Shown here in pieces: positions 13,832 through 24,834 of a stretch of 64,000 nucleotides of DNA. Every line of letters starts with the position of its first letter. Position 1 is the stretch's first letter. Source of the DNA: Stercorarius parasiticus (lineage: Eukaryota; Chordata; Aves; Charadriiformes; Stercorariidae); assembly GCA_013396915.1 (NCBI GenBank), contig VWZL01000108.1, positions 1 to 64,000 of the forward strand, read 5' to 3'. The notes beneath the pieces are model-generated. The model worked only from the letters and a program-made list of their open reading frames with translations. It was not told where the DNA came from and searched no databases. Both the position numbers and the translations under genes were made by a program.

Positions 13832-15160
13832 AGCTCTGAGGTTTTGTGTGAAAAGCACACAGTGCATTTCTGAAATGACAGTCCTATATATTAAAGAAGT
13901 CTGGGCTTTTCTCCTGGCTATTTTTTACACAGACTATAAATTCTGTTATATTCCCCTCAGCCTATTCTTACTGTACAAAGCACATATTTAATTAAAGCAT
14001 TCCTCCTCACACTTTTGCTGTCTTGAACCTGATCTCAACGATTTTAGGGATGTACCTGTGAACAGGTAGTAAGAAAAAAATGTCTGCCTAGCCTTATGTT
14101 GCTCTGTTTATCCATGTGTTCACTTCAACATGGAATTGGCAAACAAATCTTAGTTGTTTTTTAAACCAAAGGCAAATGCATGAGCCCCACCTTCTGCAGT
14201 TGTATTTCTTTAAGTGTAAATTACAAAATTGCAAAGTGGCCTCAGACAGAAAAACTTTACCCTGGTATAGCTTTTTGATTTTTCCACAGAGACAGACTTG
14301 CTTATTTTTCTCAGAGGCCAGAAGGGTTTTTGCTGTTGTGCTGACATTTTGCATCATCTTTTTCCTGTTGCATATAAGAAAAATATGCAGTGATGAAATG
14401 ACACTGAAAATGCAATGCTCTGTTTAAGTGACGTGGTTTGTATATATGTGTGCATCAGCAAGTTAGTCACAGGGGCCAGAGAAGGATTCCTTAATCGCCG
14501 CTGTATGGAGGAGCCAAGAATAACTGAATTTTTTTGTCTTCCTTTGATTGCACCCCCACTTTTAGAAGCTCTGTATTAAAGTGATGCCTTACAGGTGGGG
14601 GAAAAAAGGAGAATATTCCAATTAGAAACAACCTAACTCCTCTGTTACATCTGGCCTTCATGCCTCAACAATCCCTTCAGCATAGCTCGTAAATAAAGAA
14701 TGGTCGGAGACTAGCTGTACAATTCCAGTGCATTCTATTGACTTAACAGGGGATGCACAAAAAGATAGCATATATCCTTAAGGCAAAAGCATGTGCTATT
14801 TTCTTGGTCTTCTGTCAAATGTATATTGCTGGCACTTTAATTACTATTTATTGAGTACTGCCAGTAGGCTATACAAGACATACATTACTGTGTATAAACA
14901 AAATGGATTTTTATCTGTTTCTTTCTTTATCATTACCCTGCTATCCATTTCATACTTTTTGTCATAGCTTTATGTGATACAGATTAAAAAATAATGTGAT
15001 TTGAAAAAACTGAGAAAAGTAGAAGCAAGCAAGCATCAAGAGATAACCTCATCACGTTGAAAAAAAAGCAAACAACAATCCTTTTTCCAGGTACAAATAG
15101 TCAAGAGGATGTAAAAATCACTTTAATCTCACTGAAATGGAAAAAAACCCCACAAACTTG

Positions 15161-15189
15161 TACACATCTAACTAGATAGCCAGATGTTC
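15161..15189 (+). repeat. Dispersed imperfect direct repeat, copy 2
   Basis: tacacatctaactagatagc and the following bases are a second copy of the 13803 repeat, 1.36 kb downstream in the same orientation and about 0.7 kb before the M2 coding exon. Its origin is unknown. Confidence 0.6.
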
Positions 15190-15837
15190 AACCGAGGTGA
15201 GTTTACTAATTCTATTGACTTTGATAGACCTACCCTTTTTTGTTTATTGGGAGGCTCATAACTTTAGTTTGATGGAGTGCCAAAATCTTTGTAAATGTTG
15301 TCAGAAAAAGTAACTGCGGTGTAAAAAAATTAGAGTGAGACATGATACAAACTTGTTCCATAACTGTCTCAGAAGGATAAACAGGTGGAACATGAAGGAA
15401 AGATGGAAACACAAGTCACCTTTGTGTGCCCTGTCTCCTGGTAAATCACATCTTCACCTCAGGTTATAAGAATGGCATACCCTTAGGACTGGATTTTTTT
15501 TATTTGGAATAGTGTTTGAAATGAGCAAAGTGAACTATTTGTTGGTAGGAAGGAAATCAACATTCAGATCTGGTTCCAAAATTTTCAAATCATTGATAGT
15601 TTTGTAACAAAACAAAGAGAAAAATGAACCTGAGAACTTAAAAATCTAGATCTGGATTCAAATGTTGTGTCTTTGTCGCATTTAGAGGTATCCTATTGGT
15701 ATGTTATTCCTAAGAGAATATTTGATGTTGCAAGGTGTTTTCATTAGCCAAAGCTGACTCGTCCTTCTGCACACATCTTCTACCTTTAAACTCTTTCCAA
15801 GTAGTTTTTCTGGTATCCATTTCCTAAAGGCAAAGGG

Positions 15838-15914
15838 ACTAACTCCACATCTGTTTTGTTTTCTTTCCTCTGCAGGCTTAAGTGTTAATTGGGTATCTTG
15901 TTAGCAGAACAGAA
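15838..15914 (+). other. CHRM2: CHRM2 intron 3' splice site and start of coding exon (5'UTR part)
   Basis: A branch-point-like ACTAAC lies at 15838-15843. A T/C-rich tract follows at 15851-15870, and TGCAG ends at 15875. The branch A is about 33 nt from the AG, a normal spacing. The exon would start at 15876, leaving 39 nt of 5'UTR before the ATG; that piece has no ATG and carries an in-frame stop (TAA 15879). M2 genes in other vertebrates have a splice acceptor a few tens of bases before the ATG, with non-coding exons far upstream. The acceptor is read from motifs only; no transcript was available. Confidence 0.85.
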
Positions 15915-17315
15915 ATGAATAACTCAACGTACATAAACTCTTCCACTGAAAATATGATGGCTCTGGAGAGCCCCTATAAAACAGTTGAGGTGGTCTTCAT
16001 CGTCCTGGTAGCAGGGTCTCTCAGTCTAGTCACCATAATTGGGAACATCCTGGTCATGGTGTCAATCAAAGTCAACAGGCACCTACAGACTGTCAACAAC
16101 TATTTCCTGTTCAGTTTGGCCTGCGCTGACTTGATCATCGGCATCTTTTCTATGAACCTATATACCCTCTACACTGTGATAGGCTACTGGCCCTTAGGGC
16201 CTGTGGTGTGTGACCTCTGGCTGGCTCTTGACTATGTGGTCAGCAACGCCTCTGTAATGAACCTCCTCATTATCAGCTTTGACAGATACTTTTGTGTCAC
16301 CAAGCCTCTGACATATCCTGTAAAGCGGACCACTAAGATGGCAGGCATGATGATTGCAGCTGCATGGGTGCTCTCCTTCATCCTGTGGGCCCCTGCAATT
16401 CTCTTCTGGCAGTTTATTGTGGGAGGAAGGACTGTCCCAGATGGGGATTGCTACATCCAGTTTTTTTCCAATGCTGCCGTCACTTTTGGCACTGCCATTG
16501 CAGCCTTCTATTTGCCTGTTATCATCATGACTGTCCTTTACTGGCAAATCTCTCGAGCCAGTAAGAGTCGGATAAAGAAAGGGAAAAAGGAAGCTGCCCA
16601 AAACCAAGATACAGTTTCCCCCAGCCTTGTCCAAGGTAAAATAGTGAAACCAAACAATAACAACATCCCAACCAGTGGGGATGGGTTGGAGCACAGCAAA
16701 ATTCAGAATGGAAAAACCACTGAAGAGACTGTGACAGAGAACTGTGTTCAAGGGGAGGAAAAGGAGAGCTCCAACGACTCCACCTCTGTCAGTGTTGTTG
16801 CTTCCAACATGAAAGAGGATGAAGCTGCCAAAGATGCCAACCAGGCTTCTGCCTCCCAAGACCATCTCAAAGTGGAGAACTCCAAGCTGACATGCATCAG
16901 GATAGTCACCAAGTCCCAAAAGGGTGACTGCTCTGCCCCCACCAACACTACTGTGGAGATTGTAGGCACCAACGGGGAGGAAAAGCAGAACAGTGTAGCC
17001 CGGAAAATCGTTAAGATGACAAAGCAGCCAGCCAAAAAGAAACCACCTCCTTCTAGAGAGAAGAAAGTGACCAGGACTATTTTGGCCATCCTCCTGGCCT
17101 TCATCATCACCTGGACGCCATACAATGTGATGGTGCTCATCAACAGCTTCTGCACATCCTGCATCCCCGGCACCGTATGGACCATAGGTTATTGGCTCTG
17201 TTATATCAACAGCACCATTAACCCTGCTTGTTATGCGCTCTGCAATGCCACTTTCAAGAAGACCTTTAAGCACCTTCTTATGTGTCATTACAAGAATATA
17301 GGAGCAACAAGGTAA
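15915..17315 (+). CDS. CHRM2: Muscarinic acetylcholine receptor M2, complete single-exon CDS
   Basis: Class A GPCR for acetylcholine. M2 couples through Gi/o to lower cAMP and open GIRK channels, slowing the heart and acting as a presynaptic autoreceptor. The 466-residue length equals that of human M2. Seven membrane segments lie at about 24-47, 60-83, 97-120, 142-164, 188-210, 388-408 and 421-443. Visible key residues: ligand aspartate D106 (human D103) and Y107; D123-R124-Y125 at the end of TM3; C99 and C179 for the extracellular disulfide; W400, Y403, N404 and Y426 of the orthosteric pocket; N436-P437..Y440 in TM7; C457 as the likely palmitoylation site. N2, N3 and N8 are N-glycosylation sequons. 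The third intracellular loop (about 214-384) is long and polar, as in M2, with the serine/threonine cluster at 285-293. The start is the first in-frame ATG: TAA at 15879 closes the frame upstream, -3 is G, and a GTG at 15882 is not used. The frame is intact. M4 is excluded by the loop sequence and C-terminus. Confidence 0.98.
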   Translation: MNNSTYINSSTENMMALESPYKTVEVVFIVLVAGSLSLVTIIGNILVMVSIKVNRHLQTVNNYFLFSLACADLIIGIFSMNLYTLYTVIGYWPLGPVVCDLWLALDYVVSNASVMNLLIISFDRYFCVTKPLTYPVKRTTKMAGMMIAAAWVLSFILWAPAILFWQFIVGGRTVPDGDCYIQFFSNAAVTFGTAIAAFYLPVIIMTVLYWQISRASKSRIKKGKKEAAQNQDTVSPSLVQGKIVKPNNNNIPTSGDGLEHSKIQNGKTTEETVTENCVQGEEKESSNDSTSVSVVASNMKEDEAAKDANQASASQDHLKVENSKLTCIRIVTKSQKGDCSAPTNTTVEIVGTNGEEKQNSVARKIVKMTKQPAKKKPPPSREKKVTRTILAILLAFIITWTPYNVMVLINSFCTSCIPGTVWTIGYWLCYINSTINPACYALCNATFKKTFKHLLMCHYKNIGATR

Positions 17316-17320
17316 AAATG

Positions 17321-17348
<28 letters not shown>
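17321..17348 (+). repeat. (ATA)n microsatellite at the start of the CHRM2 3'UTR
   Basis: About nine uninterrupted ATA units, beginning 5 nt after the stop codon. Likely length-polymorphic. On the minus strand it reads as a run of leucines within a chance open frame. Confidence 0.95.
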
Positions 17349-17351
<3 letters not shown>

Positions 17352-17518
17352 TAGAAAGGGTGAAGAAGTTTCAAATTCAATTAAAAAAAACCCACAATGC
17401 CACAGCACTTTATGCTCTTCTACGGAATGTGCAATCCAAGATGTTAGTGGAAATACTGACATGGGGCATCAGCTCTACCCATGAGAACTACACTTAAAAA
17501 CATTTATTAATCATTGAA

Positions 17519-17524
17519 AATAAA
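17519..17524 (+). terminator. CHRM2: Proximal candidate polyadenylation signal (AATAAA)
   Basis: Canonical AATAAA 204 nt after the M2 stop codon, followed within 30 nt by a G/T-rich stretch (atggggatgtttgag). It could give a short 3'UTR. Motif evidence only. Confidence 0.3.
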
Positions 17525-20056
17525 TCTTGAGGACATGGGGATGTTTGAGGAATTATTCAAGTATGTGGACGGGAGGCATAGTTCCTTGCTTTTTGAGAGT
17601 ATTCTGCAGAAGGGCTTTAGAGTCTACCATTTTTTGTCATTCTGTGTAAAATACTTGTTCTCCTTTTTTTTTTTTCCCCTGTGTCTGTTTAATATGTCTT
17701 CATCTAGGGGAAAAAAAAGGAAATTTTAACAATAACTGTGTGGAAGAGTCATAGGAGTTTGGAAGATCCTTACATAATCTGAATGGAACATGGTAGAAGG
17801 TTTCTAAAGCTCGAAGTTGTCTAAGGTTTTTTTGTCACTGTCATGTAAGAACCTTAATGTTAGGTAAATCATAATGAAAGTTATTTTATGTTGTTTATGA
17901 CACTGCCATTTCAAAAACTTCACCAGTTCTGAAAGTGTACTTATGCTCAACATGTAACCATTGCCTAACTTGTGTATCATTCAAGGTCTGCCACTGGCCC
18001 CCTTCTAGGGGCTTTTATTCTGTGATTCCTTCATCGCTTCAAGGTAAAGGTGAAAAAAAAACGGTCTTTTCTAGATTGCTACATCCCAAGACTATTTCAA
18101 CATCTGTGTAAACCAAAGCTTTTGAGACAATTTTGTTCAGTTTGTTTGTCATATAATATCCACCCGTGGATTTGTCTTTTACCTCCATCAAGCTTTTCTT
18201 CCTTTTTGTACCTTACTTGTCTGGGGCACAAAGACTGAATATCTAAAGAAGTTGTAGATTCAAAGGTCTCACCCAGTCAGTCACCATGGTGGCCAAACAA
18301 AGGGCCTCAGCTAAAGAATAGAAATAAGGTTATTACTAGGAAGGTTACATCCTTTTAAAGTTGGATGTACAGATGAAGAGGTATGCTGAGGTTCCACAGA
18401 ACGAGTAGTTAATATTAGACAACTACACTCTTGATGAGTCAAAAGATGATTCATGTTCATTTATTGAGGAAAAGAATAAGACGGACTGATGTGCCCATAT
18501 GGATCAAGCTCTGCCTAAGCCCTCAGTGTGAAACCAAGGGCCTTCCTAGGTGTATCCCGGACAAGAGGTTTACTTTGTGGAAAAGATACTGGCTACATTG
18601 CCTTTTGAACCAGCTGGGAGCAATATTTTCACTATAAGCCAAGGGATAATGCTAACAAAAAGGCAGAGAAGAAAACAGTGATTATATAAAAACAGATAAT
18701 GAAACAGTCTGGATGTGGGGCTTGCAGAGGTAAGGTTCAAATATTATCTGCTACTCCACACCAGCTCAATTTCAGATTCTTTCTGCCTGGCAAAGGATTT
18801 ACTATTTCAATATTTGATATTTATTGTAGCACAACTGAGCACTGTGTGGATCGGACAAAGTGTATCAGATTACTGAAAACAGCAGTTGTCTGTGAGTTAT
18901 GCATACTCTAGTTACCTCCCTCTTAGTAACTCTAACTTCCAGACATTAATGAAGGTACACCTACAGATTTTGTTACCCAAAAAATTAGTTTGCTGCATAG
19001 ACAGTGTCCTGAGAGACTGTCTTCTGGAGTGAAAGCCACCTACCAAATAGGACACCAAATCATTCTGTTATTTCATGCACGTTATTTCATGCACATTAGA
19101 GTCTTCCAAAATGCGCTTCAAAATAACAGCCTTCAAGATTACAGGGAAATTAATCTTGCGGACAAGTTTTACATTTGACAAGCTTATTGAAACACAGTGT
19201 CAAAGCACTTTGGCAATATGACAATTTTCATGTTTCAAAGTACAAGTTCCTAGCAGAAAGTGAAAATGAGGAGGATTAAACTGCAGTAAATTAAGGCCAC
19301 ATTAAACTCAGGATTAATGTGTCTTAATACGCATTCATTGATTTTATACCCCTAGTGATTTCATCCTAATATATCTAAGTATCTCCATGCAGCCAAGGAT
19401 CTAATTTTGCAACTCTCACTCGCCTTAAGTCATATTTACTATCACTATTTTTATCTTCTTCCTTGTAAGGAAGAATAACTTGATGATAAGGCTTGCAAAA
19501 CTGAGTGCTGCTTGCCTTTCAAAACTACATTCACTAGGCTTATCTTGACAGGTCAAATGAAAGACTTACATTATCATTTCTAGACCATTTATTCTCTTAA
19601 CAGTGTTAAAAATTCTGATAGCAATCAAAGATAAAATGATTCTAAATCTTACTTCCTTAGAAGAGTTTTATAAGAGAAACGCATCTGCTGCTTTCTTTCA
19701 GCAAGTGCTGTATCAATAGTACAGATACTCAAATTGGGAAATAATGGTTTGTATGTTTTTATTTAATCTTTTAACTCCAGTTTTCCAGCAGGTCTGCAAA
19801 TCCTTTATTCTAACCTTTGAAGTTGTCACTTGTTCATAAATAACGAATTCTTCTAACAACTAAGGACAATTCTACAGGTTAAGTGCAACATATAGATTAC
19901 AATTATACTTTTTCATGAAGTGATGTGATGACACTCAAAATACCATGCCGAAAAAAAATATTTTGGGGACAGTATTCATGGGGGAAAAGAAAAAGAAAGC
20001 CCTTCAGTTTGAAGTTTTCTAGCACATTTCCCTAGCACCACCCCTGCTTTTGATAC

Positions 20057-20106
20057 TAAAGGATTAAGGTTTGATCCTAAAGGATTAAGGTTTGATCCTA
20101 AAGGAT
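20057..20106 (+). repeat. 21-bp tandem repeat, about 2.4 copies
   Basis: The unit taaaggattaaggtttgatc(c) is repeated head to tail without a mismatch. A young minisatellite-like duplication. Confidence 0.95.
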
Positions 20107-20142
20107 GCTTTGGTTTGTGTTATAGTATATTTAAAAGTCTTG

Positions 20143-20170
20143 CAGGACACACAATCCTGTGTGTGTCCTG
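20143..20170 (+). repeat. Perfect 11-bp inverted repeat (hairpin)
   Basis: CAGGACACACA, a 6-base loop (atcctg), then TGTGTGTCCTG; the arms are perfectly complementary. Within the possible 3'UTR. No function is known to me. Confidence 0.9.
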
Positions 20171-21158
20171 TGTTTTCACCTCGTACCAGTTCAGTGAAAA
20201 AAATATTTCCATAGTACATCCACATTCACAGCCAACTGAACAATGTAAAAATACATGACATAATGCACCTTCGTACGTGCACACAGGCATGCAAACACAC
20301 ACCCCAACATGGTTTATATGCATGGAAAATAATCATCTAACATTCAAGACATTGCATGGGATTGTGTCTGTGTTGCACTCACTGGCAGCTGGTGGGAGAT
20401 GCAGAGCCAACAATTACTCATGACACTGTCTACCCCGTCCTGAGGGCAGAGAGGAGGAAGAGCCTTGCCTTGAGATACTGGGAACCTCTCAGGTTGTGGC
20501 TCAGTAAGACAAAAACTGGGATAATCTTTCAGAGCCGCATAATGATTTGTTCTTTTGAACGTCTTTTGAGCTCTCATGTCTTTCCTTTGTGTCCCAAATC
20601 ACGTTCACCAGGTTTCACTTCCCTTCTGAGTGATAGTTCTGCAAGATGTAGATGTCGGTCTTGAAGAGCAGCACTCCCTGCGTACCCACTCCGGCTTCCC
20701 CGGCTGGCACCTGCGCCCCGTCGCCCCCAAGGCCCCAGGTGGCCCTGCTGCTGGTGCTGCCATGTCTTCACCTTGGGCTTGGCCAGAGGATCCTAGCGGC
20801 ATGTCCACACCATGTGCTGTGCTGGCCACTTGTGTTTCACATAGAAATTGAGCAAACTGTACAGGTGACTCATGAAGAAAAAAAAACCAACCAAACAACA
20901 ACAAAAAATGCAACTAGCACTTCTTGCCCTCCCTTTTTCTTCTTTTTAACTATTTCCAGAAACAGACTAAAACTGCAAAGGCCCAACCAACCCTTGACGG
21001 TAGCCCTGCTGCAGCAGGGTCTGTCATGTCAGCAGCCTGTGGGGAGTGACTTGTACTGTCACAGGCCAGCCCTACCTTCTCTCCAGGGAGAGGACAACAG
21101 CCTGAAGATATGTCAATCCAACTGGCACCTTTTCTGAGTATTAAAGACAACTGTGGTT

Positions 21159-21210
21159 AAAAGAAAGAAAAAAAAAAAGGAAAAAAGAGAGAATGAAAGA
21201 AAGAAAAAAG
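21159..21210 (+). repeat. Purine-only tract (A/G), one interruption
   Basis: About 52 bases of A and G broken by a single T at 21194. It lies 200 bp before the (TTTC)n tract and has the opposite strand polarity. Confidence 0.9.
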
Positions 21211-21407
21211 CTGAAGTAAGGCTGAGAAATCTGTTTTCCAGTGAGGACAAAACCTAAGAAAAATTTCTGTCAGCCTTCTGTTTGAGATTTTCATTTGATT
21301 TATTAGGAATCATGAGGATCTGTTTGGAGACAGCAAAGTGTTTGAACACTGCCTGATGAAAAATAGTCCAAAGCAAACAGACACATCTATATAAGTCAGA
21401 TTGCTCG

Positions 21408-21408
<1 letters not shown>

Positions 21409-21442
<34 letters not shown>

Positions 21443-21456
21443 TCCTTCTTTCTTTC

Positions 21457-21500
<44 letters not shown>

Positions 21501-21588
21501 TCCTTCTTTCCTTCTTTCCTTCTTTCTCTTTTTCTCTCTTTCTGTCTTCCTTCCTTCCTTCCTTTCTTTCTTCCTTTCTTCTTTCCTG
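21409..21588 (+). repeat. (TTTC)n microsatellite, about 180 bp, imperfect
   Basis: A nearly pure pyrimidine tract of TTTC units with TTCC and TTCTTTCC variants towards the right end. The open frames across it (poly-K/E/R on minus, poly-S/F/L on plus) are artefacts of the repeat. Such tracts are unstable in length and can form triplex (H-DNA) structures. Confidence 0.97.
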
Positions 21589-24500
21589 TCTCACAAATGC
21601 TCATTGGGATGGGAGTGTTCAAATGGACCCCAGGGATCAGTTGTTTGTCATCCACAAAGCGTGAAGGGGACAAAAGCAAGTGCTAAATCTATCAGCCCTC
21701 TGTTTTATATTTTTCTGGTGGAGGAAAACATATTGACAAGAGGAGGCGTCTTTAGCGAGTGTGGCTGTGGTGAGAACAGCCCACACACCGGTGAGGAAAC
21801 CGTTGGGGTGTCCCAGCTGCTCCTGGCCATCCTAGCTGCAAAAGGGCCAGGACGGGATTGATAATTTTTGTTAATTTCATCTCCTGATGGATTTGAATGT
21901 GTCCATGTGTCTGCTTTGCAGTGGAGCTTGCTAGTAAACTCACAAGCCCCTTCACCATTTTTGATTAACTTTCATCCCTGTTCTTAATTCCTGTGGATGT
22001 GACAGCTGCCCCAGTGCTGCCTGGGGATGCAGCTCCTGGTTTCTACTCTGGTGCCGAGGTGGAACACTTTGAATTTTTCACTTCTGCTGGCAGCACCTCT
22101 TCTTGCCACTTCTGTTACCCAAAACTGCTACCAAATAGGTAAAGGATCCTCACAGCCACTTTATGCTGCAAAACTGGCCTGATGCAGTTGAGGGGGACAG
22201 AAAGAGTGCTGCTGATATTTCTTTTTCCTCCCTCCCCTTACAATTATTCCCATAGATCTTTATTTTTTGACAAGCCAGGTTGCTTCTTGTGAGGAGCCAA
22301 ACTCTTAGAAAAGAAACAGAGAGCAGGAAAACAAGCTCTGGTCCTATGAGTGGGGGGTGTTTGCTGACAGGTAGTGCATTTAGAGTCTAATAGCCTTTGA
22401 TATTTTTAAAGATCTCCTCCTAGATGGCTCTGTACTCTCAGCTGACAGCAGTGCAAGCGATAGAAATTGAGAAGCTAAAAAGAAGCAAGCTTTTTTTCAC
22501 CCCTGGGTCTACAGATGTTTTATATAACGTGTCTAGAGACACTTGCTAGGGATGTGATTTCTGTACAGTATCGCTTTTATTGTTCCTGTATATCCTGAAA
22601 AGCTCTAGTCTTCTAAGAAACCTTTTTTTTTTTTTAATTTATAGAAATCTTTTCCCTGAAGGAAGCTGTTAGATGGTTCTTAATTTGCTGTGGCTTTTTT
22701 TCTCATTTCTCTGACTGTCTTTCTTCTTTTGTCAGTCTTGACAAAAAGCTTGCTTTCTTCTTTCCTCACTGTAAGAAGCAACTGTCATCTGTGTTTCAGC
22801 TACAGGTGTGCAGTTTCTCTTGCCCTTCGGGCACTGTGAATGCTGGTATTCACACTTTTTAACCACACCAAAAATACTGCCTTCCCTAGCATGCAGCTCC
22901 CCCTTCATGGAAGCCCGAACTACGGTGTGGAGTGAGAAGTTCTGTAAATCCTTTCTGCACAGGTTTTAAACTGGAAGTAAAAAAAAAAAAAAAGTCCTCA
23001 CATGAAACAAAGCCAAATCAGTTCCCTTTCTCCCCAGTTTTGTCATCTCCATATTAGAAACAATGGTGGGTAATGGCAAAAAGTGAATGTTCTTGTCGTA
23101 GAATATCACACAACAACATGGATGAATTTTATGCCCTGTGCAATGGTAAGGCAGCCCTCCCTTCCCTTGAATCCCCTTTTTTATTCCAATGCATACTATC
23201 AGAGTATACACTGAGAAACCAAGCCTAAGAATGCAGTTATAGCAAGGTTGAGCTGGACATGAATCATTTACCACAACCAATGCAATTATTTATCCTGCAT
23301 TTTCACTTCCTTCCTTTTGCTATGGCCTCTTTTGCTATATTGTTGGACTAGTGGGTCACACGAGTGTATCAATTCTCCCAGGCCTCGTATTTCAGGGTAC
23401 TGGGTAGATTTGTCATACACATTTCAGTCTGGTATTAACCAAATAAAGGGAAACAAATCTTGTTAGAGTGGCCTTTGGATGGAAGGATTTAGCTGTGTTT
23501 AACAATTGTACTGTCTCACCTGGCAGCACTGAAGAAAGCACAGGGGGACAAGCTTGGCATGCCCTAACTTGCAAAGGGACAGACAGGTCACGGTCGGATT
23601 GCTTCTCTGCTCCCCCTCAGTTCATGTAGGCTGTGGGGAAGAGGGGGAGGATTTCTGCCCCCACCAGAGGCTCTGTCTCTACTCCTCTACCCCAAAGACA
23701 GCCCTCCTCTGAAGCACATTATGGTAGTAGTGGTAGTAATAAAAGTAACAACATTGGTGAGAGTGCCATGATTGCCAATAAACAGACCTTTTTATATCTC
23801 ATCCCTTAATTCTGGTGCCACTTTGCAAAGGTGGTTGGTAGGTTAGAGACTAGCAGTTTGTAAATACCTTTAGATAGTGTGTTTTAACATGACCAACACC
23901 ATATCTTGACTGTGTAAAAAAGTAATACATTACGTGTAATACTATCCAGATAAGGTTATAATGTAAATATTACTACAATGAATGTCCAATTACTCTTCAA
24001 GCTCTATGTACGAGGAAGAACCTCATCTCTTCTTGAGACATTTTTTAACTTAAGGGTATGGAAAACCTGTTATTCATTTATATAAAAAAACAACTGCATT
24101 CTTTTCTTCAAAAGAAAATCCTACTGCAAGGAAGAAGGGAATGTATTACATGTATGTGATATCCAAAATCACATGGTAAGACTGGGAGCTGAGGATCTTA
24201 CAAATCGGGACTGGTCAAATTCTTGATGCCGTACATTTGATCTCATATAAATAAGATAAGCACAAGTTTATGGTTAGCTGTGTAAAGCTGACCCATTTGA
24301 GTATACATACGTTATAGAGATATATTTATATATGCTGTATAGATATATACATATACACAACATTCATACAGTGAAAGCAGGGTTTGACAAAGTCATGTTA
24401 ACTGGGAATTTGGATGTAATGTCGTGCTCCGTTTGGAAGAATAATGTCTGTGTTATTCAGCAACATTCAAATATGTTATGCAGGATGAAGGAAGAAGGTG

Positions 24501-24651
24501 CTTCACTAAAATAACTCATGAAGGACTGAGATGATGAGGGTTTGAAATATCTTGAAGACTCAACTAAAATTACATGCAATATATGTGTATGTACTTCTGC
24601 TGAGTTGTATTCCTAGTTAAAGTATTGCATTAAACAGCAAATTATGACAAT

Positions 24652-24657
24652 AATAAA
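24652..24657 (+). terminator. CHRM2: Distal candidate polyadenylation signal (AATAAA)
   Basis: AATAAA with an A-rich cleavage region, then directly gtttttgtatgtggtatc and further T-rich sequence to about 24697, a good downstream element. The upstream sequence is AT-rich and free of recognised transposons except simple repeats, while a CR1 tail lies just beyond at 24.83 kb. It would give a 3'UTR of about 7.3 kb, longer than the few kilobases I recall for mammalian M2, so confidence is moderate to low. Confidence 0.35.
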
Positions 24658-24834
24658 AAAGTTTTTGTATGTGGTATCTTTGTTTATTTGTTCTTTTTAC
24701 GGAGTCAACTACACTGTGAAATGTGAAATTGGAATAATAAGTGGAGAAAAATAGTTTCCCTACAGTAGCCATGAGGCTGTGAGGCTGTCTGTAGTAATGA
24801 AGAGAAAAACTCTAACTTTGTTTTTGCCAGCCTT

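Larger units (their letters stand above)
10495..15837 (+). other. Intron upstream of the CHRM2 coding exon, no recognised gene
   Basis: AT-rich non-coding sequence. It holds a pyrimidine-rich stretch at 13575-13630 and two copies of a 29-bp imperfect repeat at 13803 and 15161. I looked for the mature miR-490 sequence, which is hosted in a CHRM2 intron in other vertebrates, and did not find it in this window. Overlapping open frames on both strands near 14.1-14.4 kb look like chance. Confidence 0.55.
17316..24670 (+). other. CHRM2: CHRM2 3'UTR candidate and downstream sequence
   Basis: This stretch has no supportable gene. It starts with an (ATA)n repeat 5 nt after the stop codon. AATAAA hexamers occur at 17519, 23442, 23739, 23777 and 24652; only the last is followed at once by a strong T/GT-rich stretch. 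M2 mRNAs in other vertebrates have multi-kilobase 3'UTRs, so the exon may run to about 24.67 kb, but this is inference. The stretch also holds a 21-bp tandem repeat (20057), a perfect hairpin (20143), a GC-rich patch (20.66-20.83 kb), a purine tract (21159) and the (TTTC)n tract (21409). Open frames on both strands here look like chance. Confidence 0.4.

Noticed and set aside
1..15875. miR-490 gene, hosted in a CHRM2 intron in other vertebrates
   Set aside because: I did not find the mature sequence; in mammals it lies far upstream, probably outside this window.
15882..15914. Eleven-residue extension upstream of the M2 ATG
   Set aside because: It starts at GTG, not ATG; starting at 15915 gives the family length of 466 and the usual MNNST start.
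21254..21679. Lysine/glutamate/arginine-rich minus-strand frame of 141 codons
   Set aside because: It is the translation of the (TTTC)n microsatellite.
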